A stretch of DNA of 13,776 nucleotides from an uncultured Lachnospiraceae bacterium (GTDB lineage Bacteria; Bacillota; Clostridia; Lachnospirales; Lachnospiraceae): the NCBI GenBank assembly GCA_910579425.1, contig CAJTVL010000100.1:1-13776 (forward strand), read 5' to 3'. Positions within the stretch are counted from its first letter, which is position 1. Each line of letters starts with the position of its first letter. Of the stretch, positions 1 to 6,530 are shown one piece after another. Under the pieces are notes generated by a model. That model was given only the letters and a program-made list of their open reading frames with translations. It ran no database searches and was not told where the DNA came from. The position numbers were made by a program, and so were the translations under genes.

Positions 1-1
1 G

Positions 2-406
2 TTAGAGCGGGCGCACAGGGAGGACAGGGACTTTGTGGAATTTATCGCGGAGCGTTCCCCCCAGGTGATTGCAGGGTACAGACAAAAGCTGGAGGATAAG
101 GTAAAGGAACTTTTGGCAGACGCCAAGGTGGATGAAAACAGGCTGCTTATGGAGGTGACGATTTATGCGGACAGAGTCTGTGTGGACGAGGAGTTGGTCC
201 GCTTAAAGAGTCATATCGAGGCCACCAGGGATACCCTGCTTAAAGGGGGCAGCATCGGGCGGAAGCTGGATTTCATTGCCCAGGAAATGAACCGGGAGGC
301 CAATACCATCCTCTCTAAGACCACTGACCTTGAAATTTCCAACCGGGCAATTGAACTGAAGACAGACATTGAAAAGGTCAGGGAGCAGATCCAGAACATC
401 GAATAA
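2..406 (+). CDS. yicC: YicC/YloC-family endoribonuclease, C-terminal part (5' end outside window)
   Basis: The reading frame is open from base 2, so the gene begins to the left of the window and only about 134 C-terminal residues are present. The visible part matches the C-terminal DUF1732 region of the family: a conserved acidic/basic helical block (VDENRLLMEV at residues 38-47 of the visible part, then LKSHIEATRD and GRKLDFIAQEMNREANT) and the typical end KVREQIQNIE. Family members are about 290 residues and act on RNA; B. subtilis YloC and E. coli YicC are described as endoribonucleases or RNase-associated factors. A GTG at 35 is an internal codon, because the conserved frame continues upstream of it. 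remA follows after 17 bases and gmk after that, the usual Firmicute order, which supports the call. The exact substrate cannot be told from this fragment. Confidence 0.9.
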   Translation, partial: LERAHREDRDFVEFIAERSPQVIAGYRQKLEDKVKELLADAKVDENRLLMEVTIYADRVCVDEELVRLKSHIEATRDTLLKGGSIGRKLDFIAQEMNREANTILSKTTDLEISNRAIELKTDIEKVREQIQNIE

Positions 407-423
407 AAAGGCGTGGTATAGAA

Positions 424-684
424 ATGGATAAGCTGATTCATATTGGGTTTGGCAACATTGTAAATGCCGGCAAGATTATTGCCATTGTCAGTCCGCAGTC
501 CGCACCGGTGAAACGTCTGGTGCAGAAGGCCAGGGAGTCCGGAGATGCCATTGATGCCACCCAGGGAAGGAAAACAAAGGCTGTGCTGGTAATGGAAAAC
601 TCTCAGTTAGTGCTTTCGGCGCTTCTCCCGGAAACCATTGCACTCAGAGCACAGGCGGAAAGCAGAGATGAAAATGACACGTAA
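424..684 (+). CDS. remA: RemA (DUF370) regulator of extracellular matrix genes
   Basis: An 86-residue protein that matches RemA over nearly its full length: IGFGNIVNAGKIIAIVSPQS at residues 7-26, then the basic segment APVKRLVQKARESG, then IDATQGRKTKAVLV and LSALLPETIALR. In B. subtilis RemA is a DNA-binding activator of matrix and osmoprotection genes and forms ring-shaped oligomers; that role is known for the family and only inferred here. The protein is soluble, with no signal peptide or membrane segment. The ribosome binding site is weak (an AAAAGG about 12 bases before the ATG), so expression may depend on coupling to yicC, whose stop is 17 bases upstream. The 3' end overlaps gmk by 17 bases. 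In Firmicutes remA very commonly sits between yicC and gmk. Confidence 0.92.
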   Translation: MDKLIHIGFGNIVNAGKIIAIVSPQSAPVKRLVQKARESGDAIDATQGRKTKAVLVMENSQLVLSALLPETIALRAQAESRDENDT

Positions 685-1297
685 AGGGATACTGATTGTA
701 GTTTCAGGGTTTTCAGGAGCAGGAAAAGGGACGCTTATGAAAGAACTGGTGCGTACCTATGAGAATTACGCGCTGTCGGTTTCCATGACCACCAGGAGCC
801 CAAGACCGGGAGAGGAAGAGGGGAAAGAGTACTTTTTCGTAAGCGAAGAGGAGTTCAAAGAAAAGCTTGAGCAGGACGGACTGATCGAATATGCAAATTA
901 CTGCGGCAATTATTACGGTACTCCCAGAGAGTATGTGGAGCGGCAGTTAGAAAAGGGCAAGGACGTAATCCTTGAAATTGAGATTCAGGGAGCGCTTAAA
1001 ATCAAAGAGAAATTCCCCACGGCCCTCCTTATCTTTGTGATGCCGCCTGACGCGGCAGAGCTGAAAAAGCGCCTGGAGGGGCGTGGGACAGAAAGCCAGG
1101 AGGTGATCGCCCAGCGGATTTGCCGGGCGAGAGAGGAAGCGGTGGGGATAGAGGAATATGATTTTCTTATCATCAACGACAGGTTAGAGGAGTGTGTGAA
1201 GGAAATGCATGTGCTGATCCAGGCAGCCCACAGTACCCCTGCAAGAAATACGGAACTGATCCAAACCATGCGCAAAGAACTGGAAGCATTGGTATAA
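668..1297 (+). CDS. gmk: Guanylate kinase
   Basis: Guanylate kinase (209 residues, typical length) phosphorylates GMP to GDP with ATP in the cytoplasm. The P-loop GFSGAGKGT is at residues 14-22, with Phe where many homologues have Pro. The GMP-binding segment SMTTRSPRPG is at 39-48, followed by GKEYFFV. LEIEIQGALKIK and the lid region KKRLEGRGTES follow in the expected order. Three in-frame ATGs exist (638, 668, 674). I chose 668 because AGGCGG at 653-658 is 9 bases upstream and the N-terminus then has normal family length; a start at 638 would add ten poorly conserved residues and deepen the overlap with remA. The 17-base overlap with remA suggests translational coupling. Position between remA and rpoZ is standard for Firmicutes. 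Confidence 0.95.
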   Translation: MKMTRKGILIVVSGFSGAGKGTLMKELVRTYENYALSVSMTTRSPRPGEEEGKEYFFVSEEEFKEKLEQDGLIEYANYCGNYYGTPREYVERQLEKGKDVILEIEIQGALKIKEKFPTALLIFVMPPDAAELKKRLEGRGTESQEVIAQRICRAREEAVGIEEYDFLIINDRLEECVKEMHVLIQAAHSTPARNTELIQTMRKELEALV

Positions 1298-1342
1298 GGG
1301 CGTCTGCCCAAAAGAGCTTTTTAGGAAAGGAGCAATAATAAT

Positions 1343-1579
1343 ATGTTACATCCGTCTTATTCAGATTTAATGAAGGTAGTAAACAGCGAGGTTGAGCCCG
1401 GGGAGGCTCCGGTGGTCAACAGCAGATATTCCATCGTGATGGCAACCTCCAAAAGAGCAAGACAGATCATTTCAGGGGAGGAGCCTTTGGTAAACGAAAA
1501 GGAGAAAGATACCAAGCCTCTTTCTATAGCAGTAGAAGAATTAAATCAGGGCAAGATCAAAATTCTTTCTGACGATTGA
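1343..1579 (+). CDS. rpoZ: RNA polymerase omega subunit
   Basis: A 78-residue small protein starting MLHPSYSDL, matching the omega subunit, which aids assembly and stability of RNA polymerase. The family hallmark is the block SRYSIVMATSKRARQI at residues 27-42 (normally R-Y-x-L-V-x-x-x-A-K-R-A-R-x-[IL]), followed by a second helix with KPLSIAVEELNQGKI at 58-72, which corresponds to the omega segment that packs on beta-prime. The start is supported by AAGGAG about 10 bases upstream. The gene lies 45 bases after gmk, as in many Firmicutes. Many relatives then carry coaBC and priA; here rimO follows after a hairpin instead. Confidence 0.93.
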   Translation: MLHPSYSDLMKVVNSEVEPGEAPVVNSRYSIVMATSKRARQIISGEEPLVNEKEKDTKPLSIAVEELNQGKIKILSDD

Positions 1580-1601
1580 TAAACCGACGTACTTTAGGAT
1601 C

Positions 1602-1627
1602 AAAGAGTTCGCTTGCGGGCTCTTTTT
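1602..1627 (+). terminator. Hairpin between rpoZ and rimO, possible partial terminator
   Basis: Bases 1602-1611 pair with 1616-1625 (10 pairs, two of them G-U) around a CTTG loop. The right arm ends in a run of five T, but most of the run is used in the stem and only two T remain beyond it before CAATCTT. It looks like a Rho-independent terminator of modest strength. No convincing promoter follows before rimO, so it may attenuate rather than stop transcription. Confidence 0.6.
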
Positions 1628-1670
1628 CAATCTTGAAGGAGTGTTTTGGGAAAGGCGAAAGGATGGATAG

Positions 1671-3008
1671 ATGAAGATACTGTTTATTTCGCTGGGATGC
1701 GATAAAAATCTGGTAGATTCCGAAGTGATGCTGGGGATGCTCTCAGAGGAAGGGTATCAGTTTACGGATGACGAAACCCAGGCCGATGGGGCGGTGGTCA
1801 ATACCTGCTGCTTTATCGGGGATGCCAAGGAAGAGAGCATCAATACCATACTGGAGCTGGCGGAGCTTCGAAAAAGCGGACAGCTGAAGGCCCTGATTGT
1901 GGCCGGGTGTCTGGCCCAGCGCTACCGCGAGGAAATCCGGAAGGAGATTCCGGAGGTGGACGCCATTGTGGGGACTACGGCTTTTTCGGCCATCGCAGCG
2001 GCTCTCAGGGAGGTTTTGGAGAAAAGGCCCCGGAATTATTTTGAAGCTCTTGATAAACCGCCGGCAGGGGGGCGGAAAAGAGTGATGACCACAGGGGGAT
2101 ATTACGCCTATCTGAAGATCGCGGAGGGCTGTGATAAGCATTGCACTTATTGTATCATTCCCAGGGTGAGAGGAAATTACCGGAGCGTTCCCATGGAGGA
2201 ACTTTTAAGAGAAGCCGGGGAGCTGGCCAAAGGGGGAGTGAGGGAGCTGATTCTGGTAGCCCAGGAAACAACCCTTTATGGAACGGACTTATACGGAGAG
2301 AAGAGCCTGCCAAAGCTCCTTAAGGAATTGTGTAAAATTGAAGGACTTTGCTGGATACGGATTTTGTACTGCTATCCGGAAGAGATTACCGGGGAGCTGA
2401 TACAGGTAATGAAGGAGGAAGAGAAAATCTGCCATTATCTGGATATTCCCATTCAAAGCGGCAGTGACAGCGTCTTAAAGCGTATGGGAAGAAAGACCTG
2501 CAAAGAGCAGATCAGCGCCATGATCAGAGAGCTCAGAGAGGAGATTCCTGATATTTGCCTGCGCACAACACTGATCGCCGGTTTCCCCGGGGAATCGGAA
2601 GAAGACCATGAAAAGTCCTTAGAGCTTGTGGATGAAGCAGAGTTTGACAGGCTGGGGGTCTTTGCTTACTCCCAGGAAGAGGATACGCCAGCAGCGCAGA
2701 TGCCCGGTCAGATCCCGGAGGAAACAAAGCAGCGCCGGAGAGATGAGCTTATGGAGCTTCAGCAGGAAATTGCTTTTGAGGCGGCGGAAAAAATGACAGG
2801 ACGAAGGCTGAAGGTAATGATTGAAGGAAAGCTGGCCGGGGAGGATGTCTATGCTGCCCGTACCTACAAGGACGCGCCGGGAGTGGACGGCTATCTGTTT
2901 ATAAATACGGCAAGGCAATTGATGAGCGGAGACTTCGTGGAGGTGCTCGTGACAAGCTCTAATGAATATGATTTAATAGGAGAGATAGAAGATGAATCTG
3001 CCCAATAA
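1671..3008 (+). CDS. rimO: Ribosomal protein S12 methylthiotransferase RimO (radical SAM)
   Basis: A 445-residue radical-SAM methylthiotransferase that adds a methylthio group to an aspartate of ribosomal protein S12. The N-terminal UPF0004 domain carries three cluster cysteines: Cys10 (SLGCDKNLVDSE), Cys46 (NTCCF) and Cys80 (VAGCLAQRY). The radical-SAM CxxxCxxC motif is Cys154, Cys158 and Cys161 in GCDKHCTYCIIPRVRG. DIPIQSGSDSVLKRMGR and the FPGESEEDHEKSLELV segment follow, and about 65 C-terminal residues form the TRAM domain. SLGCDKN and GCDKHCTYCIIPRVRG favour RimO over the tRNA enzyme MiaB. The ATG at 1671 has AAAGGA about 7 bases upstream. The end overlaps pgsA by 17 bases; rimO-pgsA pairs are common in Firmicutes. 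Confidence 0.95.
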   Translation: MKILFISLGCDKNLVDSEVMLGMLSEEGYQFTDDETQADGAVVNTCCFIGDAKEESINTILELAELRKSGQLKALIVAGCLAQRYREEIRKEIPEVDAIVGTTAFSAIAAALREVLEKRPRNYFEALDKPPAGGRKRVMTTGGYYAYLKIAEGCDKHCTYCIIPRVRGNYRSVPMEELLREAGELAKGGVRELILVAQETTLYGTDLYGEKSLPKLLKELCKIEGLCWIRILYCYPEEITGELIQVMKEEEKICHYLDIPIQSGSDSVLKRMGRKTCKEQISAMIRELREEIPDICLRTTLIAGFPGESEEDHEKSLELVDEAEFDRLGVFAYSQEEDTPAAQMPGQIPEETKQRRRDELMELQQEIAFEAAEKMTGRRLKVMIEGKLAGEDVYAARTYKDAPGVDGYLFINTARQLMSGDFVEVLVTSSNEYDLIGEIEDESAQ

Positions 3009-3525
3009 ACTGACCATGTTCAGAGTAATATTGATTCCTTTTTTTATTGTTTTTCTTTTGATACCTATAACCCCCTATGATAAATGGATTGCACTGGCAA
3101 TTTTTGTCATCGCCAGCCTGACCGACCTGCTGGACGGAAAGATTGCACGGAAATACAATCTGGTTACCAATTTCGGGAAGTTTATGGATCCACTGGCGGA
3201 TAAGCTGCTGGTGTGTTCGGCGCTGATCTGCCTGATTGAGCTGGATAAAATACCCTCCTGGATGGTGATCATTATTATAGCCAGAGAATTTATTATCAGC
3301 GGTTTCAGGCTGGTGGCGTCGGACAATGGAGTAGTGATTGCCGCCAGCTATTTCGGGAAGTTTAAAACCACCTTCCAGATGCTGGCAGTCTGTCTGATGA
3401 TTGCGGATCTTCCCGCCCTTCATGTAGTGACACAGGTTGTTTTGTGGATTGCGGTGATTTTGACCGTGGTGTCTTTAATCGATTATCTGGTTAAAAATAA
3501 AAGTGTTATGAAAGAAAACAAGTAA
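2992..3525 (+). CDS. pgsA: CDP-diacylglycerol--glycerol-3-phosphate 3-phosphatidyltransferase
   Basis: A 177-residue integral membrane enzyme that makes phosphatidylglycerol phosphate from CDP-diacylglycerol and glycerol-3-phosphate, the committed step to phosphatidylglycerol and cardiolipin. The CDP-alcohol phosphotransferase signature D-G-x2-A-R-x8-G-x3-D-x3-D is complete: Asp48, Gly49, Ala52, Arg53, Gly62, Asp66 and Asp70, with Asp45 just before it. Hydrophobic segments lie around residues 11-27, 33-46, 72-84, 88-104, 122-140 and 147-168. The N-terminus NLPNKLTMFRVILIP is typical of PgsA. AGGAGA at 2978-2983 is 8 bases before the ATG. The gene starts inside the end of rimO. pgsA followed by cinA and recA is the same order as in B. 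subtilis. Confidence 0.95.
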   Translation: MNLPNKLTMFRVILIPFFIVFLLIPITPYDKWIALAIFVIASLTDLLDGKIARKYNLVTNFGKFMDPLADKLLVCSALICLIELDKIPSWMVIIIIAREFIISGFRLVASDNGVVIAASYFGKFKTTFQMLAVCLMIADLPALHVVTQVVLWIAVILTVVSLIDYLVKNKSVMKENK

Positions 3526-3549
3526 AGCCGCATGGAAACGAGGACGTTT

Positions 3550-4035
3550 ATGAGTGAAAACAGTTCCCTTGAGGAAAAAATAGTTTCCCTTTTACAGGAG
3601 AAAGGCTGGAAAATAGCCAGCGCCGAGTCCTGCAGCGGGGGTATGATCGCCTCCAGGCTTGTCAATGTATCCGGGGTATCGGATGTCTTTGAGGAGGGGT
3701 ATATTACCTATTCCAATGCCGCCAAGCACAAGCTTCTGGGCGTTTCAAAACAGAGTCTTGGGCAGTACGGGGCGGTCAGTTCCCAGGTGGCAGGGGAAAT
3801 GGCCCTTGGAGCCGCCAGGCAGGCCCGGGCCCGGGCAGCCATTGCCGTGACGGGCATCGCCGGTCCCGGAGGCGGTACGCCCCGGAAGCCGGTTGGGCTG
3901 GTATATATCGGCTGTTATGTAGATGGAAAGGTTTTTGTCACCGAAAATCATTTTCAGGGAAGCCGGCAGGAGATAAGAACTGCAACCACCCAGGCGGCTC
4001 TTTCGCTTCTTCTGGAGAAACTGACCCGGGATTAA
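3550..4035 (+). CDS. cinA: CinA C-terminal-type nicotinamide-nucleotide amidohydrolase (PncC), stand-alone domain
   Basis: A protein of 161 residues equal to the C-terminal CinA domain alone, which as PncC deamidates nicotinamide mononucleotide in NAD salvage. Family motifs are SAESCSGGMIASRLV near the N-terminus, then GYITYSNAAKHKLLGV, then AVTGIAGPGGGTPRKPVGLV. The N-terminal COG1058 (MoaB/MogA-like) domain found in full-length CinA, about 410 residues in B. subtilis, is absent, and no remnant of it lies upstream because pgsA ends only 24 bases before. I chose the ATG at 3550 because GAGGA lies 5 bases upstream; an in-frame ATG at 3532 would add six residues but has no good binding site. 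The position between pgsA and recA is the usual one for cinA. The competence link in the name comes from other species and is not shown here. Confidence 0.9.
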   Translation: MSENSSLEEKIVSLLQEKGWKIASAESCSGGMIASRLVNVSGVSDVFEEGYITYSNAAKHKLLGVSKQSLGQYGAVSSQVAGEMALGAARQARARAAIAVTGIAGPGGGTPRKPVGLVYIGCYVDGKVFVTENHFQGSRQEIRTATTQAALSLLLEKLTRD

Positions 4036-4046
4036 GCGGCAGGATT

Positions 4047-4077
4047 GTCCGGAGCAGTTTTCAAACACGCTCCGGGC
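4047..4077 (+). promoter_or_regulatory. Stable hairpin ahead of the DUF3298-like gene
   Basis: GTCCGGAGC (4047-4055) can pair with GCTCCGGGC (4069-4077): nine pairs with one G-U, around a 13-base loop. It is followed by GGGAGAGAGG rather than T residues, so it is not an intrinsic terminator. It fills most of the 63-base gap after cinA and ends 7 bases before the AGGAGG of the next gene. It might affect mRNA processing or access to that site. Confidence 0.4.
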
Positions 4078-4098
4078 GGGAGAGAGGAGGTAAGTACC

Positions 4099-5010
4099 AT
4101 GAAAGGAAAATGGAGTCCGGGAAAAGTAACGGCGCTGGTGCTTGGCGGGACTGCGGCGGGCATGCTGCTTTTGGCCGCCTTTTGGATCGAGATGGCGCAG
4201 CTCCTTAACGGAATGCGGCTTCTGAGGATGGCCAGGGACAGAGCCGGATATGAACAGAGTAAGGAAAGAGAGCAGGAGAGTCCTGATGACGGATTTGAGA
4301 GCTATGAAGAGGCGGAGCCTTTTGAGGACATTCCCGACAAGCCTTACGGGGAGGAAATTATTCCGGAGAATACAGACTATTATGAGTTCCATGACGCCGT
4401 CCGCCAGGATTTGTCTTACCAGATAGCCTTTGAAAGCTATGCCGATGTGTTTGGAGCGGAAAATGCCATTCTTTCCATAGAGTATCCCGTGGTTCTGGGA
4501 GAAAAGCAGGAGGATCTGGAGGGGGTCAACCATGCCATCCAAAGGGAAGTGGAGGAACTGAAGGAGTATGTAGAGTCTGTTTCCGAAGAAATAGACGAGG
4601 AGACTTCCTTTTTCTTCGAAACGGAGAGCTATATTACTTATATGGATGAAGCGCTTCTCAGTGTGGCCTATGTGGAGTACGGTTATCTGGACGGTGAGTT
4701 TTATGAAAGCTATGTAGTTTCCGTCAATATAGACATGGAAAGCAAAATGGCTCTAACCAATTCCCAGCTTCTTGAAATCAACGATCAGTTTTCGGTAGAT
4801 TTCAGGAACCGGAGCCAGGAACAAAACGGAGAGATTTCCTATCTTTATAATTTTACCGACCAGGAAATCACGGAGCTTCTCACAAACGAGGAGAGTCTGA
4901 TCATTTTTTATACCCCTCTGGGGATGGAGGTAGGCTTTAATTACTACTATGGCTACGGCTGGGTGACAGTGACCTACAAAGATTATAAGGAGTATCAGCG
5001 GCATTTCTGA
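4099..5010 (+). CDS. Membrane-anchored DUF3298-like extracytoplasmic protein, function unknown
   Basis: I do not recognise a named gene. The 303-residue product has a short basic N-terminus and one hydrophobic segment at about 10-30 (VTALVLGGTAAGMLLLAAFWI region), then a strongly acidic linker at about 52-90, so it is probably anchored with the bulk outside the cell. Residues 120-160 (ILSIEYPVVLG, then VNHAIQREVEELKEYV) and 185-295 (LSVAYVEYGYLDG, SVNIDMESKMALTNSQLL, IIFYTPLGMEVGF, GYGWVTVTYKDYKEY) resemble the DUF4163/DUF3298 arrangement of RsiV and PdaC-type proteins, but this is by eye. No sigma factor gene is adjacent, so an anti-sigma role is not supported. AGGAGG at 4085-4090, 8 bases before the ATG at 4099, fixes the start. 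It lies between cinA and recA, a slot where many genomes have nothing or another gene. Confidence 0.75.
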   Translation: MKGKWSPGKVTALVLGGTAAGMLLLAAFWIEMAQLLNGMRLLRMARDRAGYEQSKEREQESPDDGFESYEEAEPFEDIPDKPYGEEIIPENTDYYEFHDAVRQDLSYQIAFESYADVFGAENAILSIEYPVVLGEKQEDLEGVNHAIQREVEELKEYVESVSEEIDEETSFFFETESYITYMDEALLSVAYVEYGYLDGEFYESYVVSVNIDMESKMALTNSQLLEINDQFSVDFRNRSQEQNGEISYLYNFTDQEITELLTNEESLIIFYTPLGMEVGFNYYYGYGWVTVTYKDYKEYQRHF

Positions 5011-5026
5011 GAGATTTGCCGCTTTT
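4998..5026 (+). terminator. Terminator overlapping the stop codon of the DUF3298-like gene
   Basis: GCGGCA (4998-5003) pairs with TGCCGC (5017-5022). Three more pairs close the loop beyond a small T-T internal mismatch (5006-5008 with 5012-5014), and TTTT follows at 5023-5026. The stem contains the TGA stop codon. It probably ends the rimO-pgsA-cinA transcript before the recA promoter. The T run is short, so efficiency may be moderate. Confidence 0.6.
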
Positions 5027-5318
5027 GGCTTGCTAAAATATCTCTGATGTGCTACATTGGATGAGGAAACAGTTTTCGTGTGCCTTTCTTTAGGCCACAG
5101 AAGTAGTCTGCTTTGCATATCCGGCGCTTTCAGCCAAAAATTCAAAGCAAAAACAACGGATAGCGTCTTTTGCCGACGATCCCCGGTTTCGGATCACGGA
5201 TGTCAGGCTCTGCAGGCCATCCTGAAGTGAAAAACAAAAGGGAGGTGAGTTTGAGGGAGTTTTATTGGACATATAATATGGTATCATGATATTAGCTTAA
5301 GTTGATACATAATTTTCA
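5027..5318. other. Intergenic stretch before the recA promoter, no convincing gene
   Basis: About 290 bases with no long conserved coding frame on either strand. Two small features were seen. A GGGAGG at 5240-5245 precedes a TTG-initiated 12-codon frame (5251-5289). A possible extra -10 element TATAAT lies at 5272-5277, with TTTGAG 16 bases upstream, which could be a second, LexA-independent recA promoter. The rest shows nothing I can name. It could hold the decayed remains of a gene, since other Firmicutes sometimes carry an extra gene between cinA and recA. Confidence 0.5.
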
Positions 5319-5347
5319 TTGACAAAATCGAACGTTTGTTTTATAGT
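5319..5347 (+). promoter_or_regulatory. recA promoter (SigA type)
   Basis: The -35 TTGACA (5319-5324) is a perfect match and is separated by exactly 17 bases from the -10 TATAGT (5342-5347, five of six). Transcription would start near 5354, giving a leader of about 64 bases. AAGGAG at 5403-5408 lies 9 bases before the recA ATG. The promoter is covered by two SOS boxes, so LexA repression is expected. Confidence 0.9.
5329..5342. promoter_or_regulatory. LexA (SOS) box 1, inside the recA promoter spacer
   Basis: CGAACGTTTGTTTT fits the Gram-positive SOS box CGAACRNRYGTTYC at most positions, with the right half less perfect. It lies between the -35 and -10 hexamers, where bound LexA would block RNA polymerase. 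Confidence 0.75.
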
Positions 5348-5352
5348 AGATA

Positions 5353-5366
5353 AGAACAAACGTTCT
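5353..5366. promoter_or_regulatory. LexA (SOS) box 2, over the recA transcription start
   Basis: AGAACAAACGTTCT fits the SOS core GAACRNRYGTTY completely. Its centre is 24 bases from that of box 1, a little over two helical turns, and it covers the predicted start of transcription. Bases 5355-5365 are the exact reverse complement of 5330-5340. Confidence 0.82.
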
Positions 5367-5417
5367 CGAAAGGCGCCCTGTATCTGGAGGCGTATGAGAG
5401 AAAAGGAGAATTGATTT

Positions 5418-6524
5418 ATGGAAAAAGACGACAAATTAAAAGCATTGGACGCCGCCCTTGGACAGATCGAAAAGCAGTTTGGAAAGGGAGCCGTTATGAA
5501 GCTGGGGGATAACTCCGCCCACATGAACGTAGAAACCATCCCTACGGGTTCGCTGAGCCTTGATATTGCCCTGGGGCTTGGGGGGATTCCCAAGGGAAGA
5601 ATTGTGGAGATATACGGACCGGAATCCAGCGGTAAGACTACGGTTACCCTGCATATGATCGCAGAGGTTCAGAAAAGAGGCGGTATTGCAGGCTTTATAG
5701 ATGCGGAGCATGCGCTCGATCCTGTGTATGCCAAGAATATCGGCGTGGATATTGACAATCTCTATATTTCCCAGCCGGACAACGGAGAGCAGGCCCTTGA
5801 GATTACGGAAACCATGGTTCGCTCGGGAGCCATTGATATTATCGTAGTTGACTCGGTAGCCGCTTTGGTGCCCAAGGCAGAAATTGACGGGGATATGGGG
5901 GATTCCCATGTGGGTCTGCAGGCCAGGCTTATGTCCCAGGCCCTGCGTAAGCTGACCGCCGTGATCAGCAAATCCAATTGTACGGTAATTTTTATCAACC
6001 AGCTCCGTGAGAAGGTGGGTGTTATGTTCGGGAACCCGGAAACCACCACGGGCGGCCGGGCGCTGAAATTTTATTCCTCCGTGCGTCTGGATGTAAGAAG
6101 AATAGAAGCCCTCAAGCAAAGCGGGGAGACCATCGGCAACAGAACCAGAGTGAAGGTGGTAAAGAATAAGATCGCCCCTCCCTTCAAGGAGGCGGAGTTT
6201 GACATTATTTTCGGCGAGGGCATTTCCGTGGCCGGAGACGTACTGGATCTGGCGGCCGGAGCCAATATCGTGAGCAAGAGCGGCGCATGGTATGCCTATA
6301 ACGGCAGCAAGATTGGACAGGGACGGGAGAATACCAAGCAGTATTTAAAGGATAATCCGGAAATTTTCACTGAAATATCCGAAAAGGTAAGGGAGCATTA
6401 TGGACTGCTGAATACAGTGGATGCAGTGGCTGAGAAGAAGCCGGAACCGGAAAAGAAAAAAGCCCAGGCAGGCGGAAAGAAAGCCGAAGCCGACGGCACG
6501 GCAGACTCAAAGGAGAAAGCGTAG
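5418..6524 (+). CDS. recA: RecA recombinase
   Basis: RecA (368 residues) forms filaments on single-stranded DNA, drives strand exchange and triggers LexA self-cleavage. Visible signatures: the N-terminal helix with LDAALGQIEKQFGKGAVMKLG; Walker A GPESSGKT at 67-74; the catalytic Glu97 in FIDAEHALDP; Walker B IIVVDS at 141-146; the L1 region MGDSHVGLQARLMSQALRKL; the NQLREKVGVMFGNPETTTGG segment around L2; and ALKFYSSVRLDVRR. The last 40 or so residues form the usual variable tail, here rich in Lys, Glu and Ala rather than mainly acidic. The start has AAGGAG 9 bases upstream. recX follows after 6 bases in one operon. Expression should be SOS-inducible through the two LexA boxes upstream. Confidence 0.98.
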   Translation: MEKDDKLKALDAALGQIEKQFGKGAVMKLGDNSAHMNVETIPTGSLSLDIALGLGGIPKGRIVEIYGPESSGKTTVTLHMIAEVQKRGGIAGFIDAEHALDPVYAKNIGVDIDNLYISQPDNGEQALEITETMVRSGAIDIIVVDSVAALVPKAEIDGDMGDSHVGLQARLMSQALRKLTAVISKSNCTVIFINQLREKVGVMFGNPETTTGGRALKFYSSVRLDVRRIEALKQSGETIGNRTRVKVVKNKIAPPFKEAEFDIIFGEGISVAGDVLDLAAGANIVSKSGAWYAYNGSKIGQGRENTKQYLKDNPEIFTEISEKVREHYGLLNTVDAVAEKKPEPEKKKAQAGGKKAEADGTADSKEKA

Positions 6525-6530
6525 CGGGCC

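Noticed and set aside
1298..1335. Short GGGC-GTCT-GCCC hairpin and AAAAGAGCTTTTT between gmk and rpoZ
   Set aside because: The stem is only four pairs and the T run belongs to a separate weak palindrome. gmk and rpoZ are normally co-transcribed, so I do not call a terminator.
5178..5195. Inverted repeat GATCC...GGATC in the recA upstream gap
   Set aside because: Only five pairs with an eight-base loop and no T run; expected by chance in a gap of this size.
5090..5287. Leftward 65-codon frame in the gap before recA
   Set aside because: No ribosome binding site, no recognisable composition or motif, and it overlaps the recA upstream control region.
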